Positions 17,634 to 26,551 of a stretch of 64,000 nucleotides of DNA are shown in pieces. The stretch spans positions 248,001-312,000 of the forward strand of contig NZ_CP113942.1 in assembly GCF_029392815.1 (NCBI RefSeq), written 5' to 3'. Both the position numbers and the translations under genes were made by a program. The notes beneath the pieces were generated by a model. That model was not told where the DNA came from. It did not search any database and worked only from the letters and a program-made list of their open reading frames with translations. How positions within the stretch are numbered: the stretch's first letter is position 1; every line of letters starts with the position of its first letter. The stretch comes from Bifidobacterium sp. ESL0682. GTDB taxonomy: Bacteria > Actinomycetota > Actinomycetes > Actinomycetales > Bifidobacteriaceae.

Positions 17634-19289
17634 ATGCATATTGTCGGTTCAGGCATTGGTCGCGGTGCGGCGGTAGGCCCGGTTCTACGTTTTTCGGCTC
17701 CTCTGCCGGAGCCTTCGTCGGAGCCTCGCAGTGCGTCCAAGAGTGCAGAATCCGAAATCGAGCGTGTCACGGCTTCACTGGACAAGGTTAACGCCGATTT
17801 GAAGCGTCGTTCCTCTGAGGCCGCTCAAGGTGACAAGGGCGCCCAGCAGGCAGCTCCCATTCTTGAGGCTTTGGCGCAGATGGCCGCCGACCCGGCACTC
17901 TCGGATTCGATCAAGCAGCACATCAATGATGGACAGAGCGCCGAGCGCGCCGTTCTCGAAGGCTTCGCCGGTTTCGAGCAGACCCTGACCAATATCGGTG
18001 GCTACATGGCCGAGCGCGCGGCCGATCTGCATGATGTCGGCCAGCGCGTCATCGCCGATTTGATGGGCGTTCCCGCTCCTGGCATCCCCGAAAGCGACAA
18101 GCCGTTCATCTTGGTGGCGCAGGATCTTTCGCCTGCCGATACCGCCGCTCTTGACCTGACCAAGGTTCTCGCCATCGTCACCAGCCAGGGTGGTCCGACC
18201 AGCCATACCGCCATTCTCGCCCGCGCTCGCGGCATCGTGGCAGTCGTCTCGGCTGCCGGTGCCGACAATCTCAAGGACGGCGACACCGTGGTGGTGGATG
18301 CCCGTCACAGCGAGGTCATCTCCGACCCGACCGATGAGCAGGTCGCCCAGGCCGAAGAGGTCAAGGCCCGTGTGGCCCAGGCCAAAGAGCTGCGCGGCAA
18401 GGCCGGTTCCTTCAAGGACGGCCATCCGATTCCGTTGCTGGCCAATGTTGGCAAGCCCGAAGATGCCGATCCGGCGCTCGAGTATGGCGCGGAAGGCGTG
18501 GGCCTGTTCCGCACGGAGTTCCTCTTCCTCGGCAACGAGCAGGCGCCCGGCGTCGAAGAGCAGACCGAGGCATACACCAAGCTGCTGAGCCGTTTCCCGG
18601 GCAAGAAGGTCGTCATTCGCTTGCTTGATGCGGGCGCGGATAAGCCGTTGCCGTTCCTGACCCCTGAGGATGAGCCGAACCCGGCGCTCGGCCTGCGTGG
18701 CCTGCGCACGTTGCGCGTCCATCAGCAGGTGTTGACCGACCAGCTTGACGCTTTGGCTGCCGCTGATGCCAAGACCAACGCCGATTTGTGGGTTATGGTC
18801 CCGATGGTTACCGACGAGCAGGAAGCCGAATACTTCGTGCGTCTTGGCAAGTCCAAGGGTTTGAAGAAGGTCGGCATCATGGCCGAAGTGCCTTCCATCG
18901 CTTTCATGGCCGAAGAGGTCTCCAAGGTGGCCGATTTCGTATCTATCGGCACCAATGATTTGACGCAGTACACTCTTGCCGCCGATCGAACGCTGGGCTC
19001 AGTCTCCAACTATCAGACAGCATGGCACCCGGCGGTGCTGCGCGCCATCAAGATGATTGCCGACGCGGGCAACGCCAACGGCATGCCGGTGGGCGTGTGC
19101 GGCGAGGCCGCCGCCGATCCGGAGCTTGCGGTGGTGCTTGCTGCCATCGGCGTCAACTCCCTGTCGATGACTCCGGTCGCGCTGGATGACGTTCGTGCCC
19201 AGCTTGCCGACACCACGTGGGAAGAAGCGCAGGAGAAGGCCGATCAGGCTCTTCACGGCGCGTTCTACCACTCGATTATGGCGGAATAA
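17634..19289 (+). CDS. ptsI: PTS enzyme I (set 1)
   Basis: Phosphoenolpyruvate-protein phosphotransferase, 551 residues. The active histidine is His191 in GGPTSHTAILARARGI. The PEP-binding barrel has the signature FRTEFLFL, the conserved IGTNDLTQYTLAADR and a C-terminal GVCGEAA cysteine motif. AAGGAG lies 7 nt before the ATG. It heads an operon running into EIIA, EIIB and EIIC, so the general and the sugar-specific components are made together. A second enzyme I at 52762 is clearly diverged from it. Confidence 0.96.
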   Translation: MHIVGSGIGRGAAVGPVLRFSAPLPEPSSEPRSASKSAESEIERVTASLDKVNADLKRRSSEAAQGDKGAQQAAPILEALAQMAADPALSDSIKQHINDGQSAERAVLEGFAGFEQTLTNIGGYMAERAADLHDVGQRVIADLMGVPAPGIPESDKPFILVAQDLSPADTAALDLTKVLAIVTSQGGPTSHTAILARARGIVAVVSAAGADNLKDGDTVVVDARHSEVISDPTDEQVAQAEEVKARVAQAKELRGKAGSFKDGHPIPLLANVGKPEDADPALEYGAEGVGLFRTEFLFLGNEQAPGVEEQTEAYTKLLSRFPGKKVVIRLLDAGADKPLPFLTPEDEPNPALGLRGLRTLRVHQQVLTDQLDALAAADAKTNADLWVMVPMVTDEQEAEYFVRLGKSKGLKKVGIMAEVPSIAFMAEEVSKVADFVSIGTNDLTQYTLAADRTLGSVSNYQTAWHPAVLRAIKMIADAGNANGMPVGVCGEAAADPELAVVLAAIGVNSLSMTPVALDDVRAQLADTTWEEAQEKADQALHGAFYHSIMAE

Positions 19290-19314
19290 ACCACAAACTA
19301 TATGACCAAATACC

Positions 19315-19340
19315 GTGGGACGGCGCCAATGCCGTCCCAC
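19315..19340 (+). other. Intercistronic hairpin between ptsI and EIIA
   Basis: Perfect 10-bp stem GTGGGACGGC/GCCGTCCCAC with a 6-nt loop and no U-tract. It may be a processing or partial termination site that lowers EII expression relative to enzyme I. It also argues that EIIA starts downstream at 19362. Confidence 0.55.
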
Positions 19341-19361
19341 AGCAATGAGAAAGGAAAGATT

Positions 19362-19825
19362 GTGGCCAACAACGACGCAACAAGCGACATCGATGGCTTC
19401 CTGCCCGATTCCTCGTTCCTGCTGGATGTGCCGGCTGAGGACTGGAAAGACGCCATTCGTCTGGCCGGCAAGGGCCTGGTAGCCTCTGGCTTCACCACCG
19501 ACGCCTACACCGACGAGATGATTGCCACCGTAGAAAAGATGGGCCCCTACATCGTCATCGCCCCCGGCATGGCGCTGGCCCATTCCCGCCCGTCCGAGGC
19601 GGTGCTGCACACCGGCCTGAGCTGGGTGCGCCTCTCCACTCCGGTCGAGTTCGGCAACAAGGCCAACGACCCGGTCTCCTCGTGATTGGCCTCGCCGGCC
19701 ATGACGAGAACGAGCACATCAAGGTGATGTCCGCCATCGCGGGCGCGCTCTCCAAGCCCGAAAAGGTCAAGGCCTTGGCCGATGCCAAGTCGCCCGAAGA
19801 CATCCGGGCCATCCTGAATCAATAA
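19362..19825 (+). CDS. PTS EIIA component, ascorbate-type set 1 (frameshifted)
   Basis: Fructose/mannitol/ascorbate-type EIIA of about 154 residues. The phosphorylated histidine is near residue 74 in GMALAHSRP. GTG 19362 is taken as the start because GAAAGGAAAG lies just upstream. The frame breaks near 19678: as written it stops in DPVSS at 19685. Adding one C gives DPVSLVIGLAGHDENEH and continues to a stop at 19825 with a normal EIIA ending. A sequencing deletion is the likely cause. It passes phosphate from HPr to the EIIB downstream. Confidence 0.85.
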
Positions 19826-19942
19826 TCACGCTTCGACGGATGGAAACGGACGGAGTTTGCTCGTTGCCGCTGTCGTCAGTTGTACCGTGTCCGGCATGTG
19901 CCGGCGCGGAAACATGTCAATGGAAATTGAAAGGAGAATATC

Positions 19943-20215
19943 ATGGATATTCTTTGCGTTTGCGGTAACGGAATCGGAACTTCCGTATTGCTCAAGGTCA
20001 ATGTTGAGAACGTCGCGGCCGATTTGGGCATGGACGTCACGGTGACCACTTCGGATGCGGGCAGCGCCAAGGGCACGGCCAACATGAACGACCTGGTGCT
20101 CACCTCCCCGCAGCTCGCCCCCGAGCTCGAAGGCACCACCACTCCCGTCGAGACCGTTCAGAACTTCATGGATACCGACGAGATCAAGGGCATCCTCGAG
20201 AAGTACGCAGACTGA
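19943..20215 (+). CDS. PTS EIIB component, ascorbate-type (UlaB/SgaB-like), set 1
   Basis: 90 residues. The active cysteine is Cys7 in CVCGNGIGTSVLLK, the usual phosphocysteine loop of lactose/ascorbate-type IIB proteins. AAAGGAG precedes the ATG. It lies between EIIA and EIIC in one operon. It phosphorylates the incoming substrate at the inner face of the membrane together with EIIC. The substrate is not necessarily ascorbate; the family also covers other sugars. Confidence 0.9.
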   Translation: MDILCVCGNGIGTSVLLKVNVENVAADLGMDVTVTTSDAGSAKGTANMNDLVLTSPQLAPELEGTTTPVETVQNFMDTDEIKGILEKYAD

Positions 20216-20366
20216 TTCATGTGCCGGTACGGCCTGGTTCTAGAGAAACCCGTCAGGGAATGAGGACAGGCCTCCGGCGGTATCCATCAGACGCGTCGGC
20301 TAGGCGTGTGTGGTGGTGCCATTCAATTAAAGAAATAAGACAGATAAGAAAGAGGACTAAAGAACA

Positions 20367-21902
20367 ATGAATGTTCTTATTGACGTGCTGAACTTCATCA
20401 GTCAGCAGATTCTCAACGTCCCTGCGTACCTGATTGGTATCGTGGCGGCGATTGGTCTGATCGCGCTGAACCGCAGTGCAGGCCAGGTCGTCTCGGGCGC
20501 TTTGAAGGCCGCGATGGGTTACCTCATCCTCGGCGCAGGCGCCACGGTCGTGACCGACGCTCTGGCACCGTTCGGCCAGTTGGTCTTCAAGGCCACCGGC
20601 GCACACGGCGTCGTGCCGACCAATGAGGTCATCACCGCTCAGGCATCCAGCCAGTTCGGCGCGGCTTCGGCTTACATCATCGTGCTCAGCTTCATCGTCA
20701 TGCTGCTGCTCGCACGCTTCACCCCGCTGAAGTACGTCTTCCTGACCGGCCACCACATGGTGTTCATGTCCACGCTGCTGGCCCTGGTGCTCTCCTTGGG
20801 CTTCAAGAACCAGTGGCTCGTCGTCATCGTTGGCGCCGTGCTCATGGGTGTGATCATGGTGGTCATGCCTTCCTTCACCCAGCCGTTCACCAACCGCGTC
20901 ACCGGTGGCGATCAGCTCTCCGTTGGCCACTTCGGTTCCCTCGGCTATGCGCTCTCCGGCGCCGTCGGCACTGTGGTCGGCAAGAAGTCCAAGTCCACTG
21001 AGGACATCAACTTCCCGAAGGGCCTGAGCTTCCTCCGTGATTCCATGGTCTCCACCACGCTGCTCATGGTTGTGCTCTACCTGGTCTTCTCCATCTGGGC
21101 CGCCATCGTGAGGCCTTGGAGCGTCGTCAAGAAGATCTTCCCGGGCAACATCACCGATTACGGCGCCTTCTTCATGGCTGCGTTCGCGCAGGCCCTGCAG
21201 TTCGGCATCGGCGTGAGCATCATCCTCTACGGCGTCCGCATCATCCTGGGCGAGCTCGTTCCCGCTTTCCAGGGCATCGCCAAGAAGGTCGTCCCCGGCG
21301 CCAAGCCTGCGCTCGACATCCCGATCGTCTTCCCCTACGGCCCGAACGCCTCCCTCATCGGCTTCCTCTCCTCCTTCGCTGGCGGTCTCGTTGCCCTGGT
21401 GCTTATCGGCGTTTGGCTTGGACCCGCTTGGGGCGTCGCCCTCATTCTGCCCGGCATGGTGCCTCACTTCTTCGATGGTGGCGGTGCCGGTGTGTTCGGC
21501 AACGCGACCGGCGGCCGTGTGGGCGCCATCGTTGGTGGCTTCATCAACGGCCTGCTGATCACCTTCCTCCCGGCAATGCTGATGACTGTCATGGGCAGCT
21601 TCGGTCTGTCCAACTCCACCTTCGGCGATACCGACTTCTGCTGGTACGGCACGATTGCCGGCAAGCTCGCTGGTCTCGGCCCGGTTGCCGGTGCTATCAG
21701 CCTGATCGTCTTCGCTGTCGCTTTGTTCGCCGTCGCCTGCGTCTGGCAGGTCAAGGTGGTCAACAAGGGTTGGCTGCCTGGTGCCAAGCATGCTGAGTTC
21801 ATTGCTGACGTCAAGAAGCAGGAAGAAGCTGACAAGGCTGCTGCCAAGGCCGCCAAGAAGGCTGCTAAGGCTGCTGCCGCGGATTCTGCCGCAAAGGCTT
21901 GA
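20367..21902 (+). CDS. PTS EIIC permease, ascorbate-type (UlaA/SgaT-like), set 1
   Basis: 511 residues with about 11 transmembrane segments, the usual length and topology for SgaT/UlaA permeases. Recognisable segments include ILGAGATVVTDALAPFG, LTGHHMVFMSTLLALVL and the re-entrant area PHFFDGGGAGVFGNATGG. It ends in an Ala/Lys-rich cytoplasmic tail (KAAKKAAKAAAADSAAKA). GAAAGAGGA lies upstream of the start. It is the last gene of the ptsI-EIIA-EIIB-EIIC operon and is followed by a strong terminator. The homologous permease at 24454 lacks neither motif once its two indels are corrected. Confidence 0.92.
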   Translation: MNVLIDVLNFISQQILNVPAYLIGIVAAIGLIALNRSAGQVVSGALKAAMGYLILGAGATVVTDALAPFGQLVFKATGAHGVVPTNEVITAQASSQFGAASAYIIVLSFIVMLLLARFTPLKYVFLTGHHMVFMSTLLALVLSLGFKNQWLVVIVGAVLMGVIMVVMPSFTQPFTNRVTGGDQLSVGHFGSLGYALSGAVGTVVGKKSKSTEDINFPKGLSFLRDSMVSTTLLMVVLYLVFSIWAAIVRPWSVVKKIFPGNITDYGAFFMAAFAQALQFGIGVSIILYGVRIILGELVPAFQGIAKKVVPGAKPALDIPIVFPYGPNASLIGFLSSFAGGLVALVLIGVWLGPAWGVALILPGMVPHFFDGGGAGVFGNATGGRVGAIVGGFINGLLITFLPAMLMTVMGSFGLSNSTFGDTDFCWYGTIAGKLAGLGPVAGAISLIVFAVALFAVACVWQVKVVNKGWLPGAKHAEFIADVKKQEEADKAAAKAAKKAAKAAAADSAAKA

Positions 21903-22042
21903 ACCGAAAAGCCGGGAATCTGATGCGGTCGGCGTTCTTGCGGGCCGGTCGGATTTCCGACGCTTTACTTGCGTTGTGTTGTCTGTCGTTTGATTTCGTT
22001 GATGGTCAATGATCATCGAGATTGACAGACGTGCATCGCTCT

Positions 22043-22077
22043 CCCAACCCTCCCTGCCGAGGGTTGGGATTTTTTTA
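22043..22077 (+). terminator. Terminator of PTS operon 1
   Basis: Perfect 10-bp stem CCCAACCCTC/GAGGGTTGGG with loop CCTGCC, followed by A and a run of T. A near-identical sequence ends PTS set 2 at 25891-25926. Confidence 0.92.
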
Positions 22078-22175
22078 TATCCGATTGGCTTGCTGTGTAC
22101 AAATCACGGCATCATTGCTGCAAAGAAGCCAGCGATGAGATGATTGATTTTGGAAGTGAAGCGTCCAAAAGCGTC

Positions 22176-23225
22176 TTATGGGCGCATAAGTTTCGGCGTG
22201 GATTCGTGGCTGATGACTTCCGGCGGAAAAGTGGTGTGCGGGTGAAGATGATGCGTGCCCTTTTCGTTCATCGTGAGCAAGCGCAACGCTTCATCGACCA
22301 TGGTTCGGTAAGGCGGGCGGATGGACGTCAAGGTCGGTGTGGTCATGGTGGCGAGGGGAGAGTCCCCGAAGCTGATGACCGTTACTTCGTCCGGAACGTT
22401 GATATGCAACTGTTTCAGGGCATCCAATGCCCCCAAGGCTATCTGGTCGTCGCCGCAGATGATGGCGTTCGGCCGTTTTTCTTTGCCGCTGAACAGGCGC
22501 AACGTGTCATCGTGGCCGCGGTTGATGGTGCAAGGGCCGAACGTGGTCCAGCCCGGTTCTCGAATCAGACCGGTGATTTGGTCGGAGGCTTGGAACTCCA
22601 CCAGTGCGTCGGACACCGCTCCGGAATCCAGACTGCGGCTGAGAAACGCGATGGAAGTGGCGTTGACGTCGGCCAGTTGTTGCACAGCCTCGTGCATGGC
22701 TGCCGTGATGTCGAGCCCGATCCAGCTGACGTGTGACGGGGCATTGTGGCCGAGCAGCTGAATCGCAGGTATGTCTGGCATAGCGGGTTCGTCTGCCGGC
22801 AATGAAAGTTGGCATCCTGCAGGTGGAATGGCGATGAGGCCATCGATGTCGCGTTGGATGAGCGACTTGGCCTTGTCGTCAAGCTCCTTCTGGTCGGTGG
22901 CCAGCGTCAGAATGACGTCTTTTCCCATTTTCTTGGCGGCCGGTTCCAGTTCGGAAAGCAGCTGAGAAGCCGAAAAATCAATTGGTTTGGGCGCCACGAC
23001 GCCCAGGAAACCGCTGACTTTGCTGCGCAGCGCCTTGGCTGCAGGATTGACGGAATAGTGCAGTTTGTCGGCGGCCTGCCGCACGCGCTTGTCGATGTCG
23101 TCATGCTTGTTGCGGTTGCCGGACAATACGCGGGAGACCGTTGCTATGGAGACCTTGGCCATGACCGCGACGTCCACGATTGAATTGTTGGTGGTCGTCT
23201 GTTGGAGGTCTTTGGATGCATTCAT
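22176..23225 (-). CDS. LacI family regulator of PTS locus 2
   Basis: 349 residues, closely paralogous to the regulator at 15914. The HTH is SIVDVAVMAKVSIATVSRVLSGNRNKHDDID, and the sensor domain has RDIDGLIAIPPAG and SFGDSPLATMTTPTLTSIRPPYR. The ATG at 23225 is chosen because GGAG precedes it, as in the paralogue; an upstream in-frame ATG at 23282 would add 19 residues. It is divergent from the second EIIA-EIIB-EIIC set. The shared promoter region at 23281-23367 carries a degenerate version of the palindrome found upstream of ptsI, so the two regulators may cross-talk. Confidence 0.88.
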   Translation of the reverse strand: MNASKDLQQTTTNNSIVDVAVMAKVSIATVSRVLSGNRNKHDDIDKRVRQAADKLHYSVNPAAKALRSKVSGFLGVVAPKPIDFSASQLLSELEPAAKKMGKDVILTLATDQKELDDKAKSLIQRDIDGLIAIPPAGCQLSLPADEPAMPDIPAIQLLGHNAPSHVSWIGLDITAAMHEAVQQLADVNATSIAFLSRSLDSGAVSDALVEFQASDQITGLIREPGWTTFGPCTINRGHDDTLRLFSGKEKRPNAIICGDDQIALGALDALKQLHINVPDEVTVISFGDSPLATMTTPTLTSIRPPYRTMVDEALRLLTMNEKGTHHLHPHTTFPPEVISHESTPKLMRP

Positions 23226-23330
23226 GTGATCGATCTCCAGAGTGCCGTGGTCGGCAGGATAGGCGTTTTCTTCTGTATCCATTGTAATTGATGGTGATAC
23301 GTAGTTGTTTTCAATATTTTGAGAAATCGT

Positions 23331-23367
23331 TTACAAGGCTTGCATAGCTGGATTAAGTGTGTATAAT
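23331..23367 (+). promoter_or_regulatory. Promoter of PTS set 2, paralogous to the ptsI promoter
   Basis: -35 CTTGCA (23339-23344), 17-nt spacer, -10 TATAAT (23362-23367). The spacer end GGATTAAGTGTGTATAAT nearly equals the ptsI promoter. Upstream, GAGAAATCGTTTAC aligns with the palindrome region GAGAAAACGATTACCG of set 1 but is less symmetric. The mRNA leader to the EIIA start is about 145 nt. Confidence 0.7.
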
Positions 23368-23518
23368 TCTGTGATTAGAGAAAATGATTCATGACCGTGG
23401 AAGGTAATGCGTCGTTGCGCCGAAAATCCAAAGAATGGATTTTGCCGTGGCCCAACGCGTGAAGAATCATCACACGCACCTTTGCCATGAAGGCTGAAGC
23501 GCGTCGGGAAGGAACGCC

Positions 23519-23959
23519 ATGCTGAAGGAATATTTCAAAGACGGTGCTATTCTTTTCGCCCCCGAAGTCGCTGGATGGAGTGAAGCGGTCGACGAGGTGA
23601 CTGCGCCTTTGCTTAAGGCAGGTTCGATCACCGAAGGATATGTGGAAGCCATCAAGAAGTCCATCGCTTCCCCGGGCGGCACCTACATCGATTTGGGCGG
23701 CCAGGTCGCCATGGCGCATGCTAGGCCGGAGACCGGTGTCAATGCCACTTCGCTTTCGGTGTTGCATGTGGCCAAACCGTTCCTGCTGGCCGATGATGAA
23801 AATCACCCGATTACCACGATGTTCTGCCTCGCGGCCAAAGATGCCAATACCCATATCGAACTCATGCAGGCCCTGGCAACGTTGCTGACCGATGCCGACA
23901 AGCTCAAGGCATTGGGCGAGGCCACGGGCGCGGAGGACCTGAGGAAGATATTGCTGTAA
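23519..23959 (+). CDS. PTS EIIA component, set 2
   Basis: 146 residues. The phosphorylated histidine is His67 in QVAMAHARPETG. It is homologous to the EIIA of set 1, with the same order of strands around the histidine. GAAGGAA precedes the ATG. It is the first gene of EIIA-EIIB-EIIC set 2, which carries no HPr or enzyme I of its own and must depend on those of set 1 or of the locus at 52.5 kb. Intact frame. Confidence 0.9.
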   Translation: MLKEYFKDGAILFAPEVAGWSEAVDEVTAPLLKAGSITEGYVEAIKKSIASPGGTYIDLGGQVAMAHARPETGVNATSLSVLHVAKPFLLADDENHPITTMFCLAAKDANTHIELMQALATLLTDADKLKALGEATGAEDLRKILL

Positions 23960-24037
23960 CTATTCGGACCGGTGCCGTTGAAGCGCTTCGGTCATTTAAA
24001 GATTTTCCAATATGTCACATTTAGGAAAGGTGGAATC

Positions 24038-24334
24038 ATGAAGATTCTCACGGCATGCAGCACAGGGCTCGGATCGAGTTTCATGACCCAGCTCAACATC
24101 GACAAGGCGTTGAAGCAGCTTGGTGTGGAAGGTGTTGAGACCGACCACACCGATATCGCTTCGGTCACTCCGGCGTCGGCCGACACCGTGTTCGTCGGTC
24201 GTGACCTGGCCGAGGCCGCGCAGGGCAAGAATCCTGACGTCGTGGTGCTCGACAGTCTCATCGATATGAACGAGATTACGAAGAAGGTCACGGCGGCCCT
24301 TGAGCGCCACGGAGTGGAGGTGCCCAACAAGTAG
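24038..24334 (+). CDS. PTS EIIB component, ascorbate-type, set 2
   Basis: 98 residues. The active cysteine is Cys7 in ILTACSTGLGSSFMTQ. The ATG at 24038 has GGAAAGGTGG just upstream; a longer frame from 23972 has no ribosome binding site. It belongs to the same family as the set 1 EIIB, but the loop (CSTGLGSS) differs from CGNGIGTS. Different substrates for the two sets are therefore plausible; that is inference. Confidence 0.9.
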   Translation: MKILTACSTGLGSSFMTQLNIDKALKQLGVEGVETDHTDIASVTPASADTVFVGRDLAEAAQGKNPDVVVLDSLIDMNEITKKVTAALERHGVEVPNK

Positions 24335-24453
24335 CTCTTGTCGGCTTCCTATCCGAGGCCGTGAATCTTGCGGCGGGACGCAAAAGGTCGCGTCTTGCCT
24401 GTCAGTAACACCAACGATGTTGTCATGCAACATCACAAAGGAGTGGTTATACC

Positions 24454-25869
24454 ATGAACGGTTTTCTTTCCGTTTTGCTCGACATCTTCCGGCAACCGTC
24501 GGTGATTGTCGCGCTGATTTCCTTATCGGCCTGGCGCTGCAGCATAAAAAGGCCACCGACATCATGCAGGGCACCATCCGTACCCTGGTCGGTTTCCTCG
24601 TGCTCGCTTCCGGTGCATCCGTGGTCAGCAATGCGCTGACCCCGTTCGGCGATATGTTCGAGCACGCATTCCACGTGCAGGGCGTCGTGCCGAACAATGA
24701 GGCCGTCGTCGGCACCGTGCTGGTCAAGTTCGGCTCTGAAGCCGCGCTGATCTTCTTCTTCGGCATGATCGTCAACATCCTGCTGTCGATGACCTCGCGC
24801 TTCAAGTACATCTATCTTTCCGGCCACGTGGCGTTCTATATGGCCACCATGATTGCCGTGATCTTCCACTTCTCCGGTCTGCCGGAGTGGGGTGTCATCC
24901 TCTGGGGCTCCATCGCCCAAGGCCTGATTGTTACGGTCTCGCCTGCCTTGGTGCAGCCATTCATGCGCGATGTCACCGGCTCCGACGAGGTTGCTCTTGG
25001 CCACACCGGTGGTTCTGGCATCGCCCTCGGCGGCCTGGTCGCCAAGCTCACCCGCTCCAAGAAGCACCCCTCCAAGTCCACCGAGGACATCAAGTTCCCC
25101 AAGGGCCTTGGCTTCCTGCGTGACACCACCGTCATCGTGGCTCTTTCCATGGCCGTCATCTACGTGGTCGTGGCGCTGGCGCGCGGGCCCGACCTATATC
25201 GAGAGCAAGCTGAGCGATGGCCAGAACTTCATCGTCTTCTCCATCCTTCAGGCCGCAACGTTCTCCGCAGGCGTGTTCATCATCCTCGCCGGCGTGCGCG
25301 TCGTGCTGGGTGAGATCGTCCCCGCATTCAAGGGCATCAGCGAGAAACTCGTGAAGAACGCCAAGCCGGCGCTCGATGTGCCGGTCACCTTCACCTTTGC
25401 TCCCAACGCCGTGCTCATCGGCTTCCTTTGCAGCCTCGTCGGCGGCATCGTGGGCATGGTCATCATGATTCTGTGCCACACCACGATCATCATCCCCGGC
25501 GTCGTCGCTTGCTTCATGACCGGTGCGGCCGCAGGCGTTATCGGCAACGGCGTGGGCGGTATCCGTGGTGCCATCACCAGCTCGTTCGTCAACGGCCTGG
25601 CCATCAGCTTCCTGCCGCTGCTTCTGCTGCCGGTGCTCGGCAGTGTCGGCCTGGGCAGCGCCACATACTCCGATGCTGATTTCGGTGTGGCCGGCCTGAT
25701 CTTCGGTTATGCCAACAAGGCCGGTGGCCAGGTAGCGCTGATTGCCGCCGTCATCATCGCCGTCGTGGTCTTCTATATCGCTTCCGTGCTGCTCACCCAG
25801 CGCGACAAGAGGAAGGCCGCCGCTGCTCCGGCTGCTACCGACAGCGATTCCGCCACGGCGGAAGCCTGA
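24454..25869 (+). CDS. PTS EIIC permease, ascorbate-type, set 2 (two frameshifts)
   Basis: UlaA/SgaT-like permease of about 470 residues once corrected. AAAGGAG precedes the ATG. The first break is near 24521: one missing C turns the frame; restored, ALISLIGLALQHKKATDIMQG reads as in set 1. The second break is near 25180-25184: one extra C; removed, VVVALAAGPTYIESKLSDG continues to the stop at 25869. Shared segments include LSGHVAFYMATMIAVI and GGSGIALGG. Two independent indels with the rest intact point to sequence error rather than decay. Confidence 0.85.
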
Positions 25870-25890
25870 TAGTTAGGCCCTGCTGTCGTC

Positions 25891-25926
25891 CAATCCCAAC
25901 CCCTCCCTGCCGAGGGTTGGGATTTT
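25891..25926 (+). terminator. Terminator of PTS set 2
   Basis: AATCCCAACCC pairs with GGGTTGGGATT, followed by TTT. Twenty consecutive bases of this element (CTCCCTGCCGAGGGTTGGGA) match the set 1 terminator at 22043-22077, supporting duplication of the whole operon end. Confidence 0.88.
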
Positions 25927-25973
25927 TCATGTTTTGCCTGTATTTCGTCACAAGTTTGAGGGATACTTGGGAT

Positions 25974-26546
25974 ATGAAGATTTCAGCAGATTTTACGACC
26001 ATTCCCGATGATTTCACCGGGGCTGCGGCACCAGAATACAAGGTCGACGGCACGCCGATTGTGTCGTTCCCATTCTACATCGACGAGGTGCAGGCCAACA
26101 TGCATTACCTGCACTGGCAGCTGACCGACCCGGATTCGATTCCTGTCTGCGGCTTCGAGTGGATTCACTGGTCGGCGGCCAATGTGCCGATTGACGCGCT
26201 GATGTTCGATTTCAACGATTCCCATGCGCTGCAGATTCCGCCGGACTTCTCGCGCACGCTGCCGGCGATGATTCCCGAAGCCGTGCAGGGCCGCACGAGC
26301 GCCGCCAGCAAGTTCGTCGGTTCCGACAATCCTGCGGTGACGATGCGCTATAACGGCCCGACTCCGCCCGACAAGCCTCATGGCTATGTACTGCACGTCT
26401 GGGCCACCGTCGATCCGCTGCCGGAGATGCGTCAGGGCTTCTGGCTCAACGACTTGTACCATAAGATTCTCGCCTACAGTGGCCCGATCGATGATGCCGA
26501 AATTACCTTTATCGGCAATCCTGCGAAAATTCAAGGAGAGGAATAA
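25974..26546 (+). CDS. YbhB/YbcL family (PEBP, Raf-kinase-inhibitor-like) protein
   Basis: 190 residues. The PEBP-type fold is suggested by EWIHWSAANVPIDA, PAVTMRYNGPTPPDKPHGYVLHVWA and the terminal acidic strand. The bacterial family has no agreed reaction; binding of anionic ligands is known. There is no signal peptide, so it is probably cytoplasmic. The ATG at 25974 follows GAGGGA. Only 5 bp separate it from the dipeptidase gene, whose ribosome binding site lies inside this gene's end, so the two are co-transcribed. Confidence 0.88.
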   Translation: MKISADFTTIPDDFTGAAAPEYKVDGTPIVSFPFYIDEVQANMHYLHWQLTDPDSIPVCGFEWIHWSAANVPIDALMFDFNDSHALQIPPDFSRTLPAMIPEAVQGRTSAASKFVGSDNPAVTMRYNGPTPPDKPHGYVLHVWATVDPLPEMRQGFWLNDLYHKILAYSGPIDDAEITFIGNPAKIQGEE

Positions 26547-26551
26547 GCAAT

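Noticed and set aside
20253..22016. 587-codon open frame opposite the EIIC permease
   Set aside because: It is the complement of hydrophobic codons; no ribosome binding site or family resemblance.
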